A stretch of 56,968 nt of DNA from contig JBGUKN010000082.1 in the NCBI GenBank assembly GCA_045114455.1, positions 1 through 56,968 of the forward strand, read 5' to 3'. How positions within the stretch are numbered: the stretch's first letter is position 1; every line of letters begins with the position of its first letter. This document shows, one piece after another, positions 31,247 to 40,437 of the stretch. Origin of the DNA: UBA1732 sp045114455 (GTDB lineage: Bacteria; Verrucomicrobiota; Lentisphaeria; Victivallales; UBA1829). Under the pieces are notes generated by a model. It was not told where the DNA came from and ran no database searches. It saw only the letters and a list, made by a program, of their open reading frames with translations. A program made the translations under genes and the position numbers.

Positions 31247-33442
31247 TCACAAGCTGTTGGGCAAAGTGGCGGTCACGTCGATTTTTTCGAAGTAGTACCA
31301 GTTCTGGCTGGGGAGGTAGTTCACGCAGTAGAGGATGCGCCGTCCGTTTTCCATGCGGGCGACCGTGCCGTACTTGGTCTCTTTGAACTGTTGGAAGAGG
31401 TCCTCGTCGTCGAAATGGATAGTAAGGGAGTCTTCCTTGTTCGTTTCCATGGCGCCCTCGAACCTGGCCCCGGTGGAGAGCAGAATGATGCCCTCGTCGT
31501 TCAGCAGGGTTTTCTCCAGGACATTGTTTCCGGTGTTGCCGTGTAAATTCAGTTCGCGGATGATCGTGTTCAGGTGCAGGTCGAAGCCGACGACGCCGAG
31601 CAAATTGCCCGCCGTGTCCAGCATCGGATTGTTGCAGGAGAGCAGATAGCCGGCGGCCGCGGTGTTGCCGGGGTAGGGCTTGCTCCAGACCAGTTCGCCG
31701 CCGCCCGAGATGGCGGTCTTGTACCAGTGACGGCCGCGCGGGTCGTAGCTGGGAGCGTAGGTTCCGCTGCCGGGGTAAACGACATACTGGCCGTCGGGGA
31801 ACCCGAAGAGCAGCAGGTGGAGCGGGATCCCTTTGAGCCGGAGATATTCGTTCTGTTCGGCGGGGGAGGCTTCCGCGATGTCGCGGGGCAGGCGTTCGCG
31901 GAAGACGTCCGTGATGATGCCGTGCAAGTGGTCCAGGACATGCAGACGGCGTTTCTCGATGTCGGTGAGGTCCTCGCCGTGGACCGTCTTGTGTGCGAAA
32001 TGCAGGAAGTCGACCTTGCGGTGATATACGGAGGAATACAGGAGGGAGGCGGGCGGATCCTTCGCGTCGGTCCGGAGGGCGGAGACCGGCATCATGCAGT
32101 CGGGGATATTGTCTTCAACGTCCGGGTCGGTTTCATAAAGGAAGATGAACTCCGAAGTTATGGCGGACAGGAACTGCGCGTTGCGGGCGACGTTCGTTTC
32201 GATGTAGTCGGCGCATGCGGCGGACTGGAGCAGGGCTTCTCCCAGCTTCTGTCCGTAAGTGTGCCTGGCGTTGATCGTGCTGATGCGGCGGTAGCAGGTC
32301 ACGCCGATCGTCATGAGCAGGGTTAGGATGCAGGCGATTGCGAAAGCCAGAGTCGTCCGCTTGTGATGCGTGGCGAAGGCGGCCAGCCGCCCGAAGAAAT
32401 GGTACGGGTTCGCGGAGGTTTCCTCTCCGCCCATGTAGAGGCGGAGGTCCATGGCGAGCTCGTGGACGGTCTGGTAGCGTTTTTCCCGGTCGTAGGCCGT
32501 GGCCTTTGCGATGATCGCCTTCAGGTCCTGGTCGATCCTGAAGCCGTATTTGTGGCGGGTCTCGGCGATGCGGCCTTCGCGGATCATGGAGACGACTTCG
32601 GCGCTGGTGCGCGCCATGTAGGCCTCGCGGAGCGTGACGACCTCGAAGAGGATGAGTCCGAGCGCGTAGATGTCGGCGCGCTGGTCGGTATGCTCGCCCT
32701 GGATCGCCTCGGGCGACAGGAAGCGCGGCGTGCCGGAGATGGTGCTCGGCTTCACCCAGGTTGCCGGGTCGTATCCGGGCTCCTCGATCTGGCGGGCGAT
32801 GCCCCAGTCCATGATGTAGGTCTCGCGGAACTCGCCGATCAGGATGTTTTCCGGCTTGAGGTCGCAGTGCATGATGTTGCGGTTGTGCGCGTAGTCCAGG
32901 GCGTCGCAGACGCGGAGCATGATCTCCAGCCGGTACATCAGGGACTTGCGTTCGTCGAACTGTCCGATGCCGGACGTGCGGTATTCGTGATCGAGCTGTT
33001 CCAGATAGCTTTTCAGGGTCTTGCCGTCGACGAGCTTCATCACGAGATGGAGTCCGTCCTGGTCGTCCGTATTCAGCGAGTAGATCGGGATGATCGCCGG
33101 GTGGCTGAGCTGGGCGGTGACGCGGGCCTCCTGTATGAACTGGCCGCGCGTGAACTGGTCTTCCGGCTGCGATTTCAGCGTCTTGATGGCCACGGGGCGT
33201 CCCAGGTTCAGGTCCATGCCCTCGCGGATGATGCCCTGTCCGCCCTCCGCGAACACTTTGCCCGGCTGGTATTCCGCGTCGATGTCCTCCAGCTTGACGT
33301 CAAGTTGGTCGTCAAAGCGGACGCTGGAATGGTCCACATGTGTGAAAGTGACGGTCGTGTCCTGTTCGCGACTGAGGTTTTTCAGCCCGACCGCGATGGA
33401 CGTCACGGTCTGGACTTTGCCGGATGTTGCGCCGCGTTTCAT
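31247..33442 (-). CDS. Membrane Ser/Thr protein kinase with extracytoplasmic Cache-like sensor
   Basis: The 731-residue protein has an N-terminal Hanks-type kinase domain (about 58-345) with an intact catalytic set: AEGGQGII loop, VAIKTLK with K87, HCDLKPEN with D194 (the usual Arg of HRD is Cys), DWG with D212 in place of DFG, and SPEA for APE. A single transmembrane helix follows (about 365-387, TLAFAIACILTLLMTIGVTCY). The outer C-terminal part resembles a double-Cache sensor, with YDPRGRHWYKTAI. It would sense a ligand outside the membrane and phosphorylate cytoplasmic targets. The ATG overlaps the stop of the upstream pseudokinase by four bases, with GGAGG six bases before it, so translation is coupled. 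The pair shares the same overall layout. Confidence 0.9.
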   Translation of the reverse strand: MKRGATSGKVQTVTSIAVGLKNLSREQDTTVTFTHVDHSSVRFDDQLDVKLEDIDAEYQPGKVFAEGGQGIIREGMDLNLGRPVAIKTLKSQPEDQFTRGQFIQEARVTAQLSHPAIIPIYSLNTDDQDGLHLVMKLVDGKTLKSYLEQLDHEYRTSGIGQFDERKSLMYRLEIMLRVCDALDYAHNRNIMHCDLKPENILIGEFRETYIMDWGIARQIEEPGYDPATWVKPSTISGTPRFLSPEAIQGEHTDQRADIYALGLILFEVVTLREAYMARTSAEVVSMIREGRIAETRHKYGFRIDQDLKAIIAKATAYDREKRYQTVHELAMDLRLYMGGEETSANPYHFFGRLAAFATHHKRTTLAFAIACILTLLMTIGVTCYRRISTINARHTYGQKLGEALLQSAACADYIETNVARNAQFLSAITSEFIFLYETDPDVEDNIPDCMMPVSALRTDAKDPPASLLYSSVYHRKVDFLHFAHKTVHGEDLTDIEKRRLHVLDHLHGIITDVFRERLPRDIAEASPAEQNEYLRLKGIPLHLLLFGFPDGQYVVYPGSGTYAPSYDPRGRHWYKTAISGGGELVWSKPYPGNTAAAGYLLSCNNPMLDTAGNLLGVVGFDLHLNTIIRELNLHGNTGNNVLEKTLLNDEGIILLSTGARFEGAMETNKEDSLTIHFDDEDLFQQFKETKYGTVARMENGRRILYCVNYLPSQNWYYFEKIDVTATLPNSL

Positions 33443-35892
33443 TGGAGTCCTCCTTTCCGGTCGGGATCGACCGCCAGCAGGAAGTCATGCAGACGTATCT
33501 TCTCCATATACCACCCATTCATGGCGGGGACGAACGCGAAACAGTAGACGAACGGTCCGCCCGGTTCCTTGCGGATGACGGCGCCGTAATTCCCGCCGGC
33601 CATCCATTTCAACAGCCATTGGTCGGGATACACTCCCTTCTCCAGGTTCACCGTCGGAGGCTTTCCGACGCCGTTGTTTTTCCGTTCCATTTTGATCTGG
33701 CCGTCTTTCGCGATGAAATACTGCGATTCAAGCCCGTGCGGGAGATTGTCCGCCTCGCTCAGGAACCCGTCGATGTAGCGTGCCGAAACCAGGATCGCTG
33801 CCGCGCCGAGCGGGGCATCCGGCTGTCCCAGCGGAATCGAAACCGGCAGGACAACGCGTTCCGCTCCGGGGACAGCGTTTCCGAGACGGTCGGGGAGATG
33901 CCAGACGGCTTCCCTGTCGGGCGAGGAGACGGCCGTCCGGTACCAGTCGGTCTCAAAGGGAGAGCCGGATTCGGCCTTAACCGTATAAGGATAAGAAAGG
34001 GATGATCCGTCGGCCAGCAGGATCTGAATGCGGTAGATGGGGCTGACGCTCTGCGTGAGGCTGTGAATCTGCTTGTCCAGGCTTTCACTGGTGACATGGG
34101 CGTTCAGCGGCGCCTGAAGCATGTAACGGAAAAGGGTGGGCTGGAGCATGCCGAGACGGACGAAATCGGGATTCTTCAGGTCATCCCCGCGTCCGGCCTC
34201 CATTTTGCGGAAACTCACGGAGTCGCCGTAGGACGGAGAATATTCGGTCTGGAGTCCGTCGGTTCCGGCGACTGCCTCGTCGTCCGGCGGCGCCAGATAC
34301 TTCATGCCGTCGCCGTGCGCCCCCATGTGCCCGGAGAGCAGGAACTCGATCTCGAATCTGACGGATTCCAGCATGTCATTGAACTTTTCGGCCTGAAGAT
34401 TGAACTGATGCGCGGTCTTCCTGCATGCGGATTGCGCCTTGCCGAGCACATGATCGTCGAGATACGAGATCTGCGCCAGGCGGACGTCGTTGAAAATATT
34501 GTAGGCGACAAGCGCGCCGACCAGGCAGATGAGGCTCAGGAAGCAGAAAAACATTTTCCGGTGATGCGCCCGGACGAGCTTCGCGAAACGTTTCGACAGG
34601 CTGATCTTGCGCACGGAGACTTCCTCCGAATGAAGGAACCGGCGGAGGTCTTCGGCAAAATCGTGCACGGTCTGATAGCGTTTTTCCGGGGCGGGGTCGA
34701 TCGCCTTCTGGATGATCGCCCGCATGTCCGGATCGATCTTGCCGCCGAAACGGTGCTCGATCGTCGGCTGGACGCCGTTGCGGATGTTTTCCAGGACTTC
34801 CGGGGGCGGAGCGTCAGGGAAGGGCGGATGGAGCGTGACAAGCTCGTAGAGAAGCATGCCGAGCGAATAGATGTCGGACAGGATGGTCGGATCGGCGCCG
34901 GAGATCAGTTCGGGCGCGACGAATCGCGGATCGGATATTTCCGGCCTTTTTCTTCTCCGGGCTGCTTTGTCCTTTTCGGAAAGGAATACGGCATACCCCC
35001 AGCCCTTGATGTAGACTTCGTGATAGTCTCCGATCAGGATGTTCTGCGGGTGCAGATTGGCGTGCACAACGCCGCGGCTGTGGGCGTAGACCAGACCGTC
35101 GGTGATGCCGAGGATGAGCTCAAGACGGAAGCTCAGCGAGGCGATTTCCTCCGCGGCGTGGAATCCGGCGCTGCGGTAGTGCGAGGTGATCTTGTCCAAA
35201 TACTTGCGGAGGTCCGTGCCGTCGGTCAGCTTTACGGCGGAATGCAGCCCGCCGCGGTAATCGCGGTTGATGCTGTAGATGGGCAGGACCGACGGATGAT
35301 CCAGCTGGGCCGAGGTTTCGGATTCAATGATGAAGCTGTTGCGTTCGTCCGGATCCATGAGCTTTTCGTCGCGCAGCGAATAGATCGCGACCTCGCGTTC
35401 GAGGCCGAGGTCCTCCCCGATGGAGACGACGTACCGGCCGCCTTCGGCGAGCCTGCGGTCGATATCGAACCGGTCTTCCAGTTCGGTCAAATGGGTCTGC
35501 GATTCATCGAGATGCCCGACTTCGGCGCGTTCCCGGTGATGGTCCGCTCCGTCGATCGCCGCGCCCACGTCGCGCTTGCCCGTGCCTGTCAGCGCGGACA
35601 GGATCGACGTCGGTTTGTGCAGGATGTCATGAATCCGCGTCCGGGCGTCGCTGAAAACGGACTGAGTGTCGTCGCCGGAGGAGATCCGCGAAACGCCGTT
35701 TTCCGGGCTCAGGACAATGGTGCGGTCAGGTTCGTCGCTGCTCATGACCAGAGTGCGGTCGAGCGAATCCGTATTCATGACCATGGTGTGTTCCGGCTCG
35801 CCGGTGGATGGTGCGGACGGCTGCGCGGCGGGCGTCACGCCGGAGGGCGTTCCGTCCGATTCGTTTGCGTTGTGTTTGAGTTCGTCCGCCAC
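33439..35892 (-). CDS. Pseudokinase paralogue with membrane helix and extracytoplasmic sensor domain
   Basis: The 817-residue protein has the same layout as the kinase it overlaps: kinase-like domain (about 145-435), one membrane helix (about 455-478, FFCFLSLICLVGALVAY) and a large outer domain. All three catalytic residues are changed: the ATP lysine of VAIK is Tyr (Y171 in EVAIY), the HRD aspartate is Asn (N279 in HANLHPQN), and the DFG aspartate is Gly (G297 in IKGWG). The structural motifs, APE and the C-lobe RYQTVHDFAEDLRRFL, are kept. This fits a dedicated pseudokinase that may bind or regulate the active partner. Residues about 37-65 hold three Thr-Val repeats (HTMVM, RTLVM, RTIVL), possible phosphorylation sites. 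The start is GTG with GGAG nine bases upstream. Confidence 0.88.
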   Translation of the reverse strand: MADELKHNANESDGTPSGVTPAAQPSAPSTGEPEHTMVMNTDSLDRTLVMSSDEPDRTIVLSPENGVSRISSGDDTQSVFSDARTRIHDILHKPTSILSALTGTGKRDVGAAIDGADHHRERAEVGHLDESQTHLTELEDRFDIDRRLAEGGRYVVSIGEDLGLEREVAIYSLRDEKLMDPDERNSFIIESETSAQLDHPSVLPIYSINRDYRGGLHSAVKLTDGTDLRKYLDKITSHYRSAGFHAAEEIASLSFRLELILGITDGLVYAHSRGVVHANLHPQNILIGDYHEVYIKGWGYAVFLSEKDKAARRRKRPEISDPRFVAPELISGADPTILSDIYSLGMLLYELVTLHPPFPDAPPPEVLENIRNGVQPTIEHRFGGKIDPDMRAIIQKAIDPAPEKRYQTVHDFAEDLRRFLHSEEVSVRKISLSKRFAKLVRAHHRKMFFCFLSLICLVGALVAYNIFNDVRLAQISYLDDHVLGKAQSACRKTAHQFNLQAEKFNDMLESVRFEIEFLLSGHMGAHGDGMKYLAPPDDEAVAGTDGLQTEYSPSYGDSVSFRKMEAGRGDDLKNPDFVRLGMLQPTLFRYMLQAPLNAHVTSESLDKQIHSLTQSVSPIYRIQILLADGSSLSYPYTVKAESGSPFETDWYRTAVSSPDREAVWHLPDRLGNAVPGAERVVLPVSIPLGQPDAPLGAAAILVSARYIDGFLSEADNLPHGLESQYFIAKDGQIKMERKNNGVGKPPTVNLEKGVYPDQWLLKWMAGGNYGAVIRKEPGGPFVYCFAFVPAMNGWYMEKIRLHDFLLAVDPDRKGGLQ

Positions 35893-35919
35893 GGGATGCG
35901 TCTCCAGAGAAAGAAAGGG

Positions 35920-36579
35920 TTATTTCGGGAAGCCGACAGCCTGCGCGAGGATCACGGTCATCTTGTCTTCGAGCTTGAAGACCTTGCGGACGGCTTTCTC
36001 GTCGTACATGCCGAGGGAGACGGTGCCGAGCCCCTTCGAGGCGGCGTAGAGGTAGACGTCCTGCGAGGCTTCGCCGACGTGGATCGCGGAGAACTTGGTT
36101 TCCGGCGTGCGGTTCTTGGAGGTGTCGGCGGCGTAGACAAGGATGCAGGCGGCGTTGTTGGCGAGGTCCTTGCGCGTGATGAGCTCCGCGCGGAAGTCGC
36201 CGGCGTCGATCCGCACGAGCTTGTTTTCCTTCGCGTCGTAATGGTAGGCGGCGCCCGGCAGAGCGACGTAGACTTCGAGGTCCTGCGTGTTCATCGCGGT
36301 CGGGATCGTGCGCTTGCCGTCGGGACGGTTCACGCCGTTCGCGGCGTAGAGGATTTCGGAAAGCGTGGCGGCATCGAGTTCGCCGGGCTTGTAGTCGCGG
36401 ATGGTCTTGCGTTCCGCGAGCGCCTGCATCAGAGGCATGCCGCCGGTCTTGGCGGGCGCGGGGAGTGCGACCGTCTCGGCTTTCGGGTCGATCTTCGCGG
36501 ATGCGGCGTCCTGCGCGGGGCAGGCGAATGCGGCGAGGAGTGCGAACGATGCTGCGGCGAGGATGGTGAGTTTTTTCAT
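35920..36579 (-). CDS. Nitroreductase-family (SagB/ThcOx-type) protein with signal peptide
   Basis: The 219-residue protein has a signal peptide (1-23, ILAAASFALLAAFACPAQ), whose Cys could also mark a lipobox. The remainder is a short FMN-binding nitroreductase domain: ERKTIRDYKPGELDAATLSEIL at its start, the NTQDLEVYVAL strand, GEASQDVYLYAASKGLGTV in the helix that contacts the flavin, and VILAQAVGFP at the end. The substrate is unknown. AAAGGAG upstream of ATG 36579 fixes the start. It sits 27 bases before the pseudokinase and 46 bases after panB on the same strand, so the four genes may form one transcript. An exported flavoprotein must obtain its cofactor outside the cytoplasm or be folded first, which is unusual for Sec export. 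Confidence 0.82.
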   Translation of the reverse strand: MKKLTILAAASFALLAAFACPAQDAASAKIDPKAETVALPAPAKTGGMPLMQALAERKTIRDYKPGELDAATLSEILYAANGVNRPDGKRTIPTAMNTQDLEVYVALPGAAYHYDAKENKLVRIDAGDFRAELITRKDLANNAACILVYAADTSKNRTPETKFSAIHVGEASQDVYLYAASKGLGTVSLGMYDEKAVRKVFKLEDKMTVILAQAVGFPK

Positions 36580-36625
36580 GGTGGAAGCTCCTTTCTTGCT
36601 GGAGTGTTGTTGAAAGCGGATTGGT

Positions 36626-37435
36626 TCAGAAGCAGTTCTCCGGTGCGGGGAAGGTCTTCCCCTTGACTTCGGCGATGTACGCGGCGATGGCATCCTGCGC
36701 CATGGTCCCGACGTGGCAGAACCGCCTGGCGTGCTTCGGCAGGAATCCTTCGGTGTAGCCGAGCAGGTCGCTGACGACCTGCACCTGGCCGTCGCAGTCC
36801 GGCCCCGCGCCGATCCCTATGGTCGGCACGCCGACCGCGGCGGTGATCTTCGCGGCGAGTTCGGACGGGACGCATTCCAGCACCATGGAAAAGACCCCGG
36901 CGTCCTCAAGCTCCTTCGCGCGGGCGATGAGCTCGGCGGCCTCATCCTCGCCTCGTCCCTGCACCCGGTAGCCGCCGGAAGTCTTCACGGACTGCGGCAG
37001 CAGGCCGATGTGCCCCTGCACGGGGATCCCGGCCTCGACGAGCGCGCGGACGGAGGGCAGGGTGGACGGCGTGCATTCGAGCTTGATGGCGTCGCATCCG
37101 GCCTCCTGCATGAACCTTGCCGCCTCGCGGAGCGTATTTTCCACGCCGAGGTGGCAGGTCATGAACGGCATGTCGCCGACGATGAAGGTGTTCGGGGCGC
37201 CGCGGCGGACGCACTGCGCATGGTGGACCATCACATCCATGGTGGCGGGGATGGTGTCGGCGTATCCGAGGGTATTCATGGAGAGCGAGTCGCCCACGAG
37301 GATGAAATCGATGCCGGCGGCTTCGGCGAATGCCGCGGTCGGAGCGTCGTAGGCGGTGATCATCACGATCTTCTCTCCGTCCCGCTTCATCTTCCGGAAC
37401 GACCGTACTGTTTTTTTCACGATGCTGTCTGCCAT
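36626..37435 (-). CDS. panB: 3-methyl-2-oxobutanoate hydroxymethyltransferase
   Basis: The 269-residue protein is PanB, which transfers a hydroxymethyl group from methylene-tetrahydrofolate to 2-oxoisovalerate to give ketopantoate, the first step of pantothenate synthesis. Visible are MITAYDAPTAAFAEAAGID, the metal site VGDSLSMNTLGY, VHHAQCVRRGAPNTFIVGDMPFM, GHIGLLPQSV and the catalytic Glu in VLECVPSELA. GGAGG seven bases before ATG 37435 decides the start. The genes panC and panD are not nearby; instead a nitroreductase and two kinase-like genes follow closely. Promoter at 37572. Confidence 0.95.
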   Translation of the reverse strand: MADSIVKKTVRSFRKMKRDGEKIVMITAYDAPTAAFAEAAGIDFILVGDSLSMNTLGYADTIPATMDVMVHHAQCVRRGAPNTFIVGDMPFMTCHLGVENTLREAARFMQEAGCDAIKLECTPSTLPSVRALVEAGIPVQGHIGLLPQSVKTSGGYRVQGRGEDEAAELIARAKELEDAGVFSMVLECVPSELAAKITAAVGVPTIGIGAGPDCDGQVQVVSDLLGYTEGFLPKHARRFCHVGTMAQDAIAAYIAEVKGKTFPAPENCF

Positions 37436-37571
37436 GCGGCGCCTCCGTATCTGAACTGAAACAATGCTTGTGCGGTGTCCGGCGCTGTCCGGACGGGCGT
37501 TTCGGGATCGGCCTTGTGCGCCCGCGTACACGATGTACTATTATGTCTGGGAGAACAGCTCCGGCTTAGAC

Positions 37572-37600
37572 AATATAACACGAAAACCAAAAAAGTACAA
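37572..37600 (-). promoter_or_regulatory. Promoter of the panB gene cluster
   Basis: Minus-strand TTGTAC (complement of 37595-37600), a 17-base spacer and TATATT (complement of 37572-37577). It lies in the divergent gap with rnr. Confidence 0.6.
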
Positions 37601-37682
37601 CAAAAAAAAGGCATGAATGCGGAAAAAGATTTGAATTTCTCTCTTTTCGTAGTAGGTTATCAGGAGGAAAGGCTTTTCAGTT

Positions 37683-39650
37683 ATGGCTAAATCGAAAAAA
37701 CAAAACAGGCAGTCCCGTGCTCCGCGCAGGATACTCTACAGCGGCGTCTTCTCCGCCGCGGCCGCCGGATTCGGCTTCGTCAAGGTCCCCGGCGATCCGT
37801 CCCTCGATTTCTTCATCCCGCGCAAATACACGGGCCACGCCCTGGACGGCGACACGGTCGAAGTCGAGCAGATACCGGACGAACGCGATTGTTCGTATTC
37901 CAAACGGAAATCCGGTCCGGTCGGACGCATCGTATCCGTCACCGACCGCAACCGCGAGTTTGTGGTTGGACGCCTTGACTCCCTGCACGAGATCCGTCCG
38001 CTGGACAAGCATCTGCCAGAAACCATCCGCGTGAATTCCGCGCCCCGCAACGCCAGAAAGGGCGACTGGGTCCAGGTGCGGCTGCTCGACGACGGCGCGC
38101 ACCATACGGAACAGCTCCGCGGCCATGTGGAGCGTTCGCTCGGTTCCGCGGGCGACGTGGCGCACGACCTGGACGCCATCGCCGCCGAATTCGGCCTGCC
38201 TCCGGCCTACCCCCCCGCGGACGAGGCCGCCGCCCTGAAGATCGAACCGGTCGAGATCGAGCGGGAAGACCTTTCCTCTCTGTACACGCTCACGATCGAC
38301 CCGGCGGACGCGCACGATTTCGACGACGCGATCTCCGTCATGCCATCGGCGAAACCCGGAGAGATCACGCTCGGCGTGCATATCGCCGACGTCGCCGTCT
38401 GGATCCGTCCCGGCTCCAAGTTCGACAAGGAGGCCGCGTACCGTTCGTTCTCCTCGTATCTGCCCGGCAAATTCCTGCCGATGCTGCCGAAACCGCTCAC
38501 CGCGAAGATCAGCCTCCGCGAAAAAGTCCTTTCCCCCGCCCACAGCGTAATCTTCACCGTGCGCCTGCGCGACGGCAGAATCCTCTCCTCGCGCCGCGTC
38601 CATTCGCTGGTGAAGGTGAACCGTCGCATGGACTACGACACCGTTCAGGCGTTTCTGGACGATCCGGCGAAGCGACCGAAGGGCTGGAACAAGCAGGATA
38701 TGGAGAACGTGCTGCTTCTGCACAAGCTCATCAGGAAGATGCGTGGCTGGCGCGCGAAGCACGAACAGTTCCTGTGGATCGACGTGCCGGAAATCCGCGT
38801 GCTCTGCGACGAGTCCACGCACGAGATCAAGGGGCTTCTGCGCCGCGTCCCGTGCGCCGCGGACGGCATCGTGGAGGAGTGCATGCTCGCCGCGAATTCC
38901 GCCGTCGCCAGTGAGCTGATCGAACGCGGCATCGGCGGTCTCTTCCGCATCCATCCCGAGCCCGACCCGGAGAAACTGGGCGAGTTCGAGGGCTTCGTCT
39001 CCGAGGCGTTCGGCCTTTCCGCCGGCGACCTCTCGTCCGGTCGCGCCGCCTGCATGCACTTCCTCGAAACTGTCCCGGACGACCACCGCAAGCCCGTGAT
39101 CCTGTCTCGATTCCTGCGGGCGATGGCGCGCGCCAGCTACAGCGAGAACCCGGAACTGCATTTCGGACTGGGCAAGACGCGCTATTCGCACTTCACGAGC
39201 CCGATCCGGCGTTACCCCGACCTGGCGCTCCACCAGCAGCTCCTCGCCCTCGACATGAACAAACGTCTGCGTTCCAAGCGCATGCTTGCGGAGATCGCAG
39301 TGCTCTGCTCGAAGAAGGAGGAGCGCAACGACAACGCCTTCTACGCCGCGAACGACCGCCTGAAGCTGCATTTCCTGAAGAACAGCGGCGCGCTGGAGAA
39401 CACGACCATGTACGAGGCGATCATCCAGAAAGTCACTTCGTCCGGCCTCATGTGCGAAATACCCGAGCTTGGCATGCTCGGATTCGTGCCGTCCTCGCGG
39501 TTCCGCACGCATGTCACCCGCCGCAATTCCCGTTATTCCTCGCGGATGGAGAGCGGCCACACCGGATACCGTCCGGGCGACTTCATCTACATCGCGCTTG
39601 ACAGCATCGACCTGGTGCGCGGGCAGGCGCAGTTCCGCCCTGTCATTTAA
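37683..39650 (+). CDS. rnr: RNase R-type 3'-5' exoribonuclease
   Basis: The 655-residue protein has an N-terminal cold-shock-like RNA-binding domain (FGFVKVPGDPSLDFFIP), a catalytic RNB domain and an S1-like C-terminus (about 575-650). The active site is in TIDPADAHDFDDAI, with D206, D212, D214 and D215 as the metal-binding set, and HFTSPIRRYPDLALHQ is the late RNB signature. It degrades structured RNA one nucleotide at a time. At 655 residues it is shorter than E. coli RNase R (813) and lacks the N-terminal helix-turn-helix and the basic Lys-rich tail. AGGAGG and AAAGG lie at 37662-37672. A lipoprotein gene follows after 26 bases. Confidence 0.92.
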   Translation: MAKSKKQNRQSRAPRRILYSGVFSAAAAGFGFVKVPGDPSLDFFIPRKYTGHALDGDTVEVEQIPDERDCSYSKRKSGPVGRIVSVTDRNREFVVGRLDSLHEIRPLDKHLPETIRVNSAPRNARKGDWVQVRLLDDGAHHTEQLRGHVERSLGSAGDVAHDLDAIAAEFGLPPAYPPADEAAALKIEPVEIEREDLSSLYTLTIDPADAHDFDDAISVMPSAKPGEITLGVHIADVAVWIRPGSKFDKEAAYRSFSSYLPGKFLPMLPKPLTAKISLREKVLSPAHSVIFTVRLRDGRILSSRRVHSLVKVNRRMDYDTVQAFLDDPAKRPKGWNKQDMENVLLLHKLIRKMRGWRAKHEQFLWIDVPEIRVLCDESTHEIKGLLRRVPCAADGIVEECMLAANSAVASELIERGIGGLFRIHPEPDPEKLGEFEGFVSEAFGLSAGDLSSGRAACMHFLETVPDDHRKPVILSRFLRAMARASYSENPELHFGLGKTRYSHFTSPIRRYPDLALHQQLLALDMNKRLRSKRMLAEIAVLCSKKEERNDNAFYAANDRLKLHFLKNSGALENTTMYEAIIQKVTSSGLMCEIPELGMLGFVPSSRFRTHVTRRNSRYSSRMESGHTGYRPGDFIYIALDSIDLVRGQAQFRPVI

Positions 39651-39676
39651 CCGTCATTCAGAAAGGGTTTCCCGAT

Positions 39677-40330
39677 ATGAAACTTCCATTCCGTTTTCTT
39701 CCGGCGGCCGCACTCGGCATGGCCCTGCTGACCTCCTGCTTTTCCACGACGTTCGAGGTGCCGAAGGTCGGCACGCGCTTCGAGGACACCAAAAAGAACC
39801 TGGTCTACGACACGTCGATGAACATCTACATCATCCCGCTCGAAAAATACGAGAAGCTCGAATACGAGAAGTTCGACATCACCATACCGAAGGACGACGA
39901 GGTCCAGTACTACGCCCCGGCGCTCTCCAATTCCTCCAACCATGCCGAGCTTTTCGTGCGGAACCTTCCGATCGAGACCGATTTCTTCGGACGCGCCATT
40001 TATACGCAGAACATGGAGGGATGGAAGAGCCTCGCCGACATCGAGAAGTTCTATAAGGAAAAGTACACGCCGGACAAGTACACCATTGCCCTCGAAACGC
40101 GCACTACCAAGTACATGGGGTTCAACTGCGTCGAGTACGACATCATGGCGCGCCTGCCCGAGACCGGCAAGGTCGTCGCCGTTCACGGCTTCTGCATGTT
40201 CGACCCGAAGAACCCCGGCTACATCTTCGATGTCGGGGCAGGGCGCACGGCCTACGAAAAGGATATCGACGACGATTTCCTGATCCGGGCGTCCGGCCTC
40301 TTCTTCGAGGCGGTGAAGTTCCGCCGGTGA
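39677..40330 (+). CDS. Predicted lipoprotein, unknown function
   Basis: I do not recognise this 217-residue protein. It begins MKLPFRFLPAAALGMALLTSC, a typical lipoprotein signal with Cys21 as the lipid site. The mature part is soluble, with mixed alpha/beta pattern and many Tyr, Lys and Asp residues. A run near 50-80 reads YIIPLEKYEKLEYEKFDITIP, and a later one CVEYDIMARLPETGKVVAVHGFC. There is no repeated unit. AAAGGG upstream of the ATG and the 26-base gap after rnr suggest co-transcription. Similar lipoproteins of about 200 residues with unknown roles are common in envelope genes of Gram-negative bacteria. Confidence 0.75.
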   Translation: MKLPFRFLPAAALGMALLTSCFSTTFEVPKVGTRFEDTKKNLVYDTSMNIYIIPLEKYEKLEYEKFDITIPKDDEVQYYAPALSNSSNHAELFVRNLPIETDFFGRAIYTQNMEGWKSLADIEKFYKEKYTPDKYTIALETRTTKYMGFNCVEYDIMARLPETGKVVAVHGFCMFDPKNPGYIFDVGAGRTAYEKDIDDDFLIRASGLFFEAVKFRR

Positions 40331-40354
40331 GCGGGACGGGATAAGCTCGTTTTC

Positions 40355-40397
40355 AGAAAAAAACACCGGGCGGTGCGGAGAGAGTCCGCGCCGCCCG
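40355..40397 (-). terminator. Terminator of pyrF
   Basis: A 13-bp stem (40367-40379 with 40385-40397, one mismatch-like G-U/A-C position) with a 5-base loop is followed on the minus strand by GTGTTTTTTT. It also lies after the convergent lipoprotein gene. Confidence 0.75.
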
Positions 40398-40437
40398 AAA
40401 TGTTTGAGGATGATTCCGTTTTTGTGAACCGGCCGGT

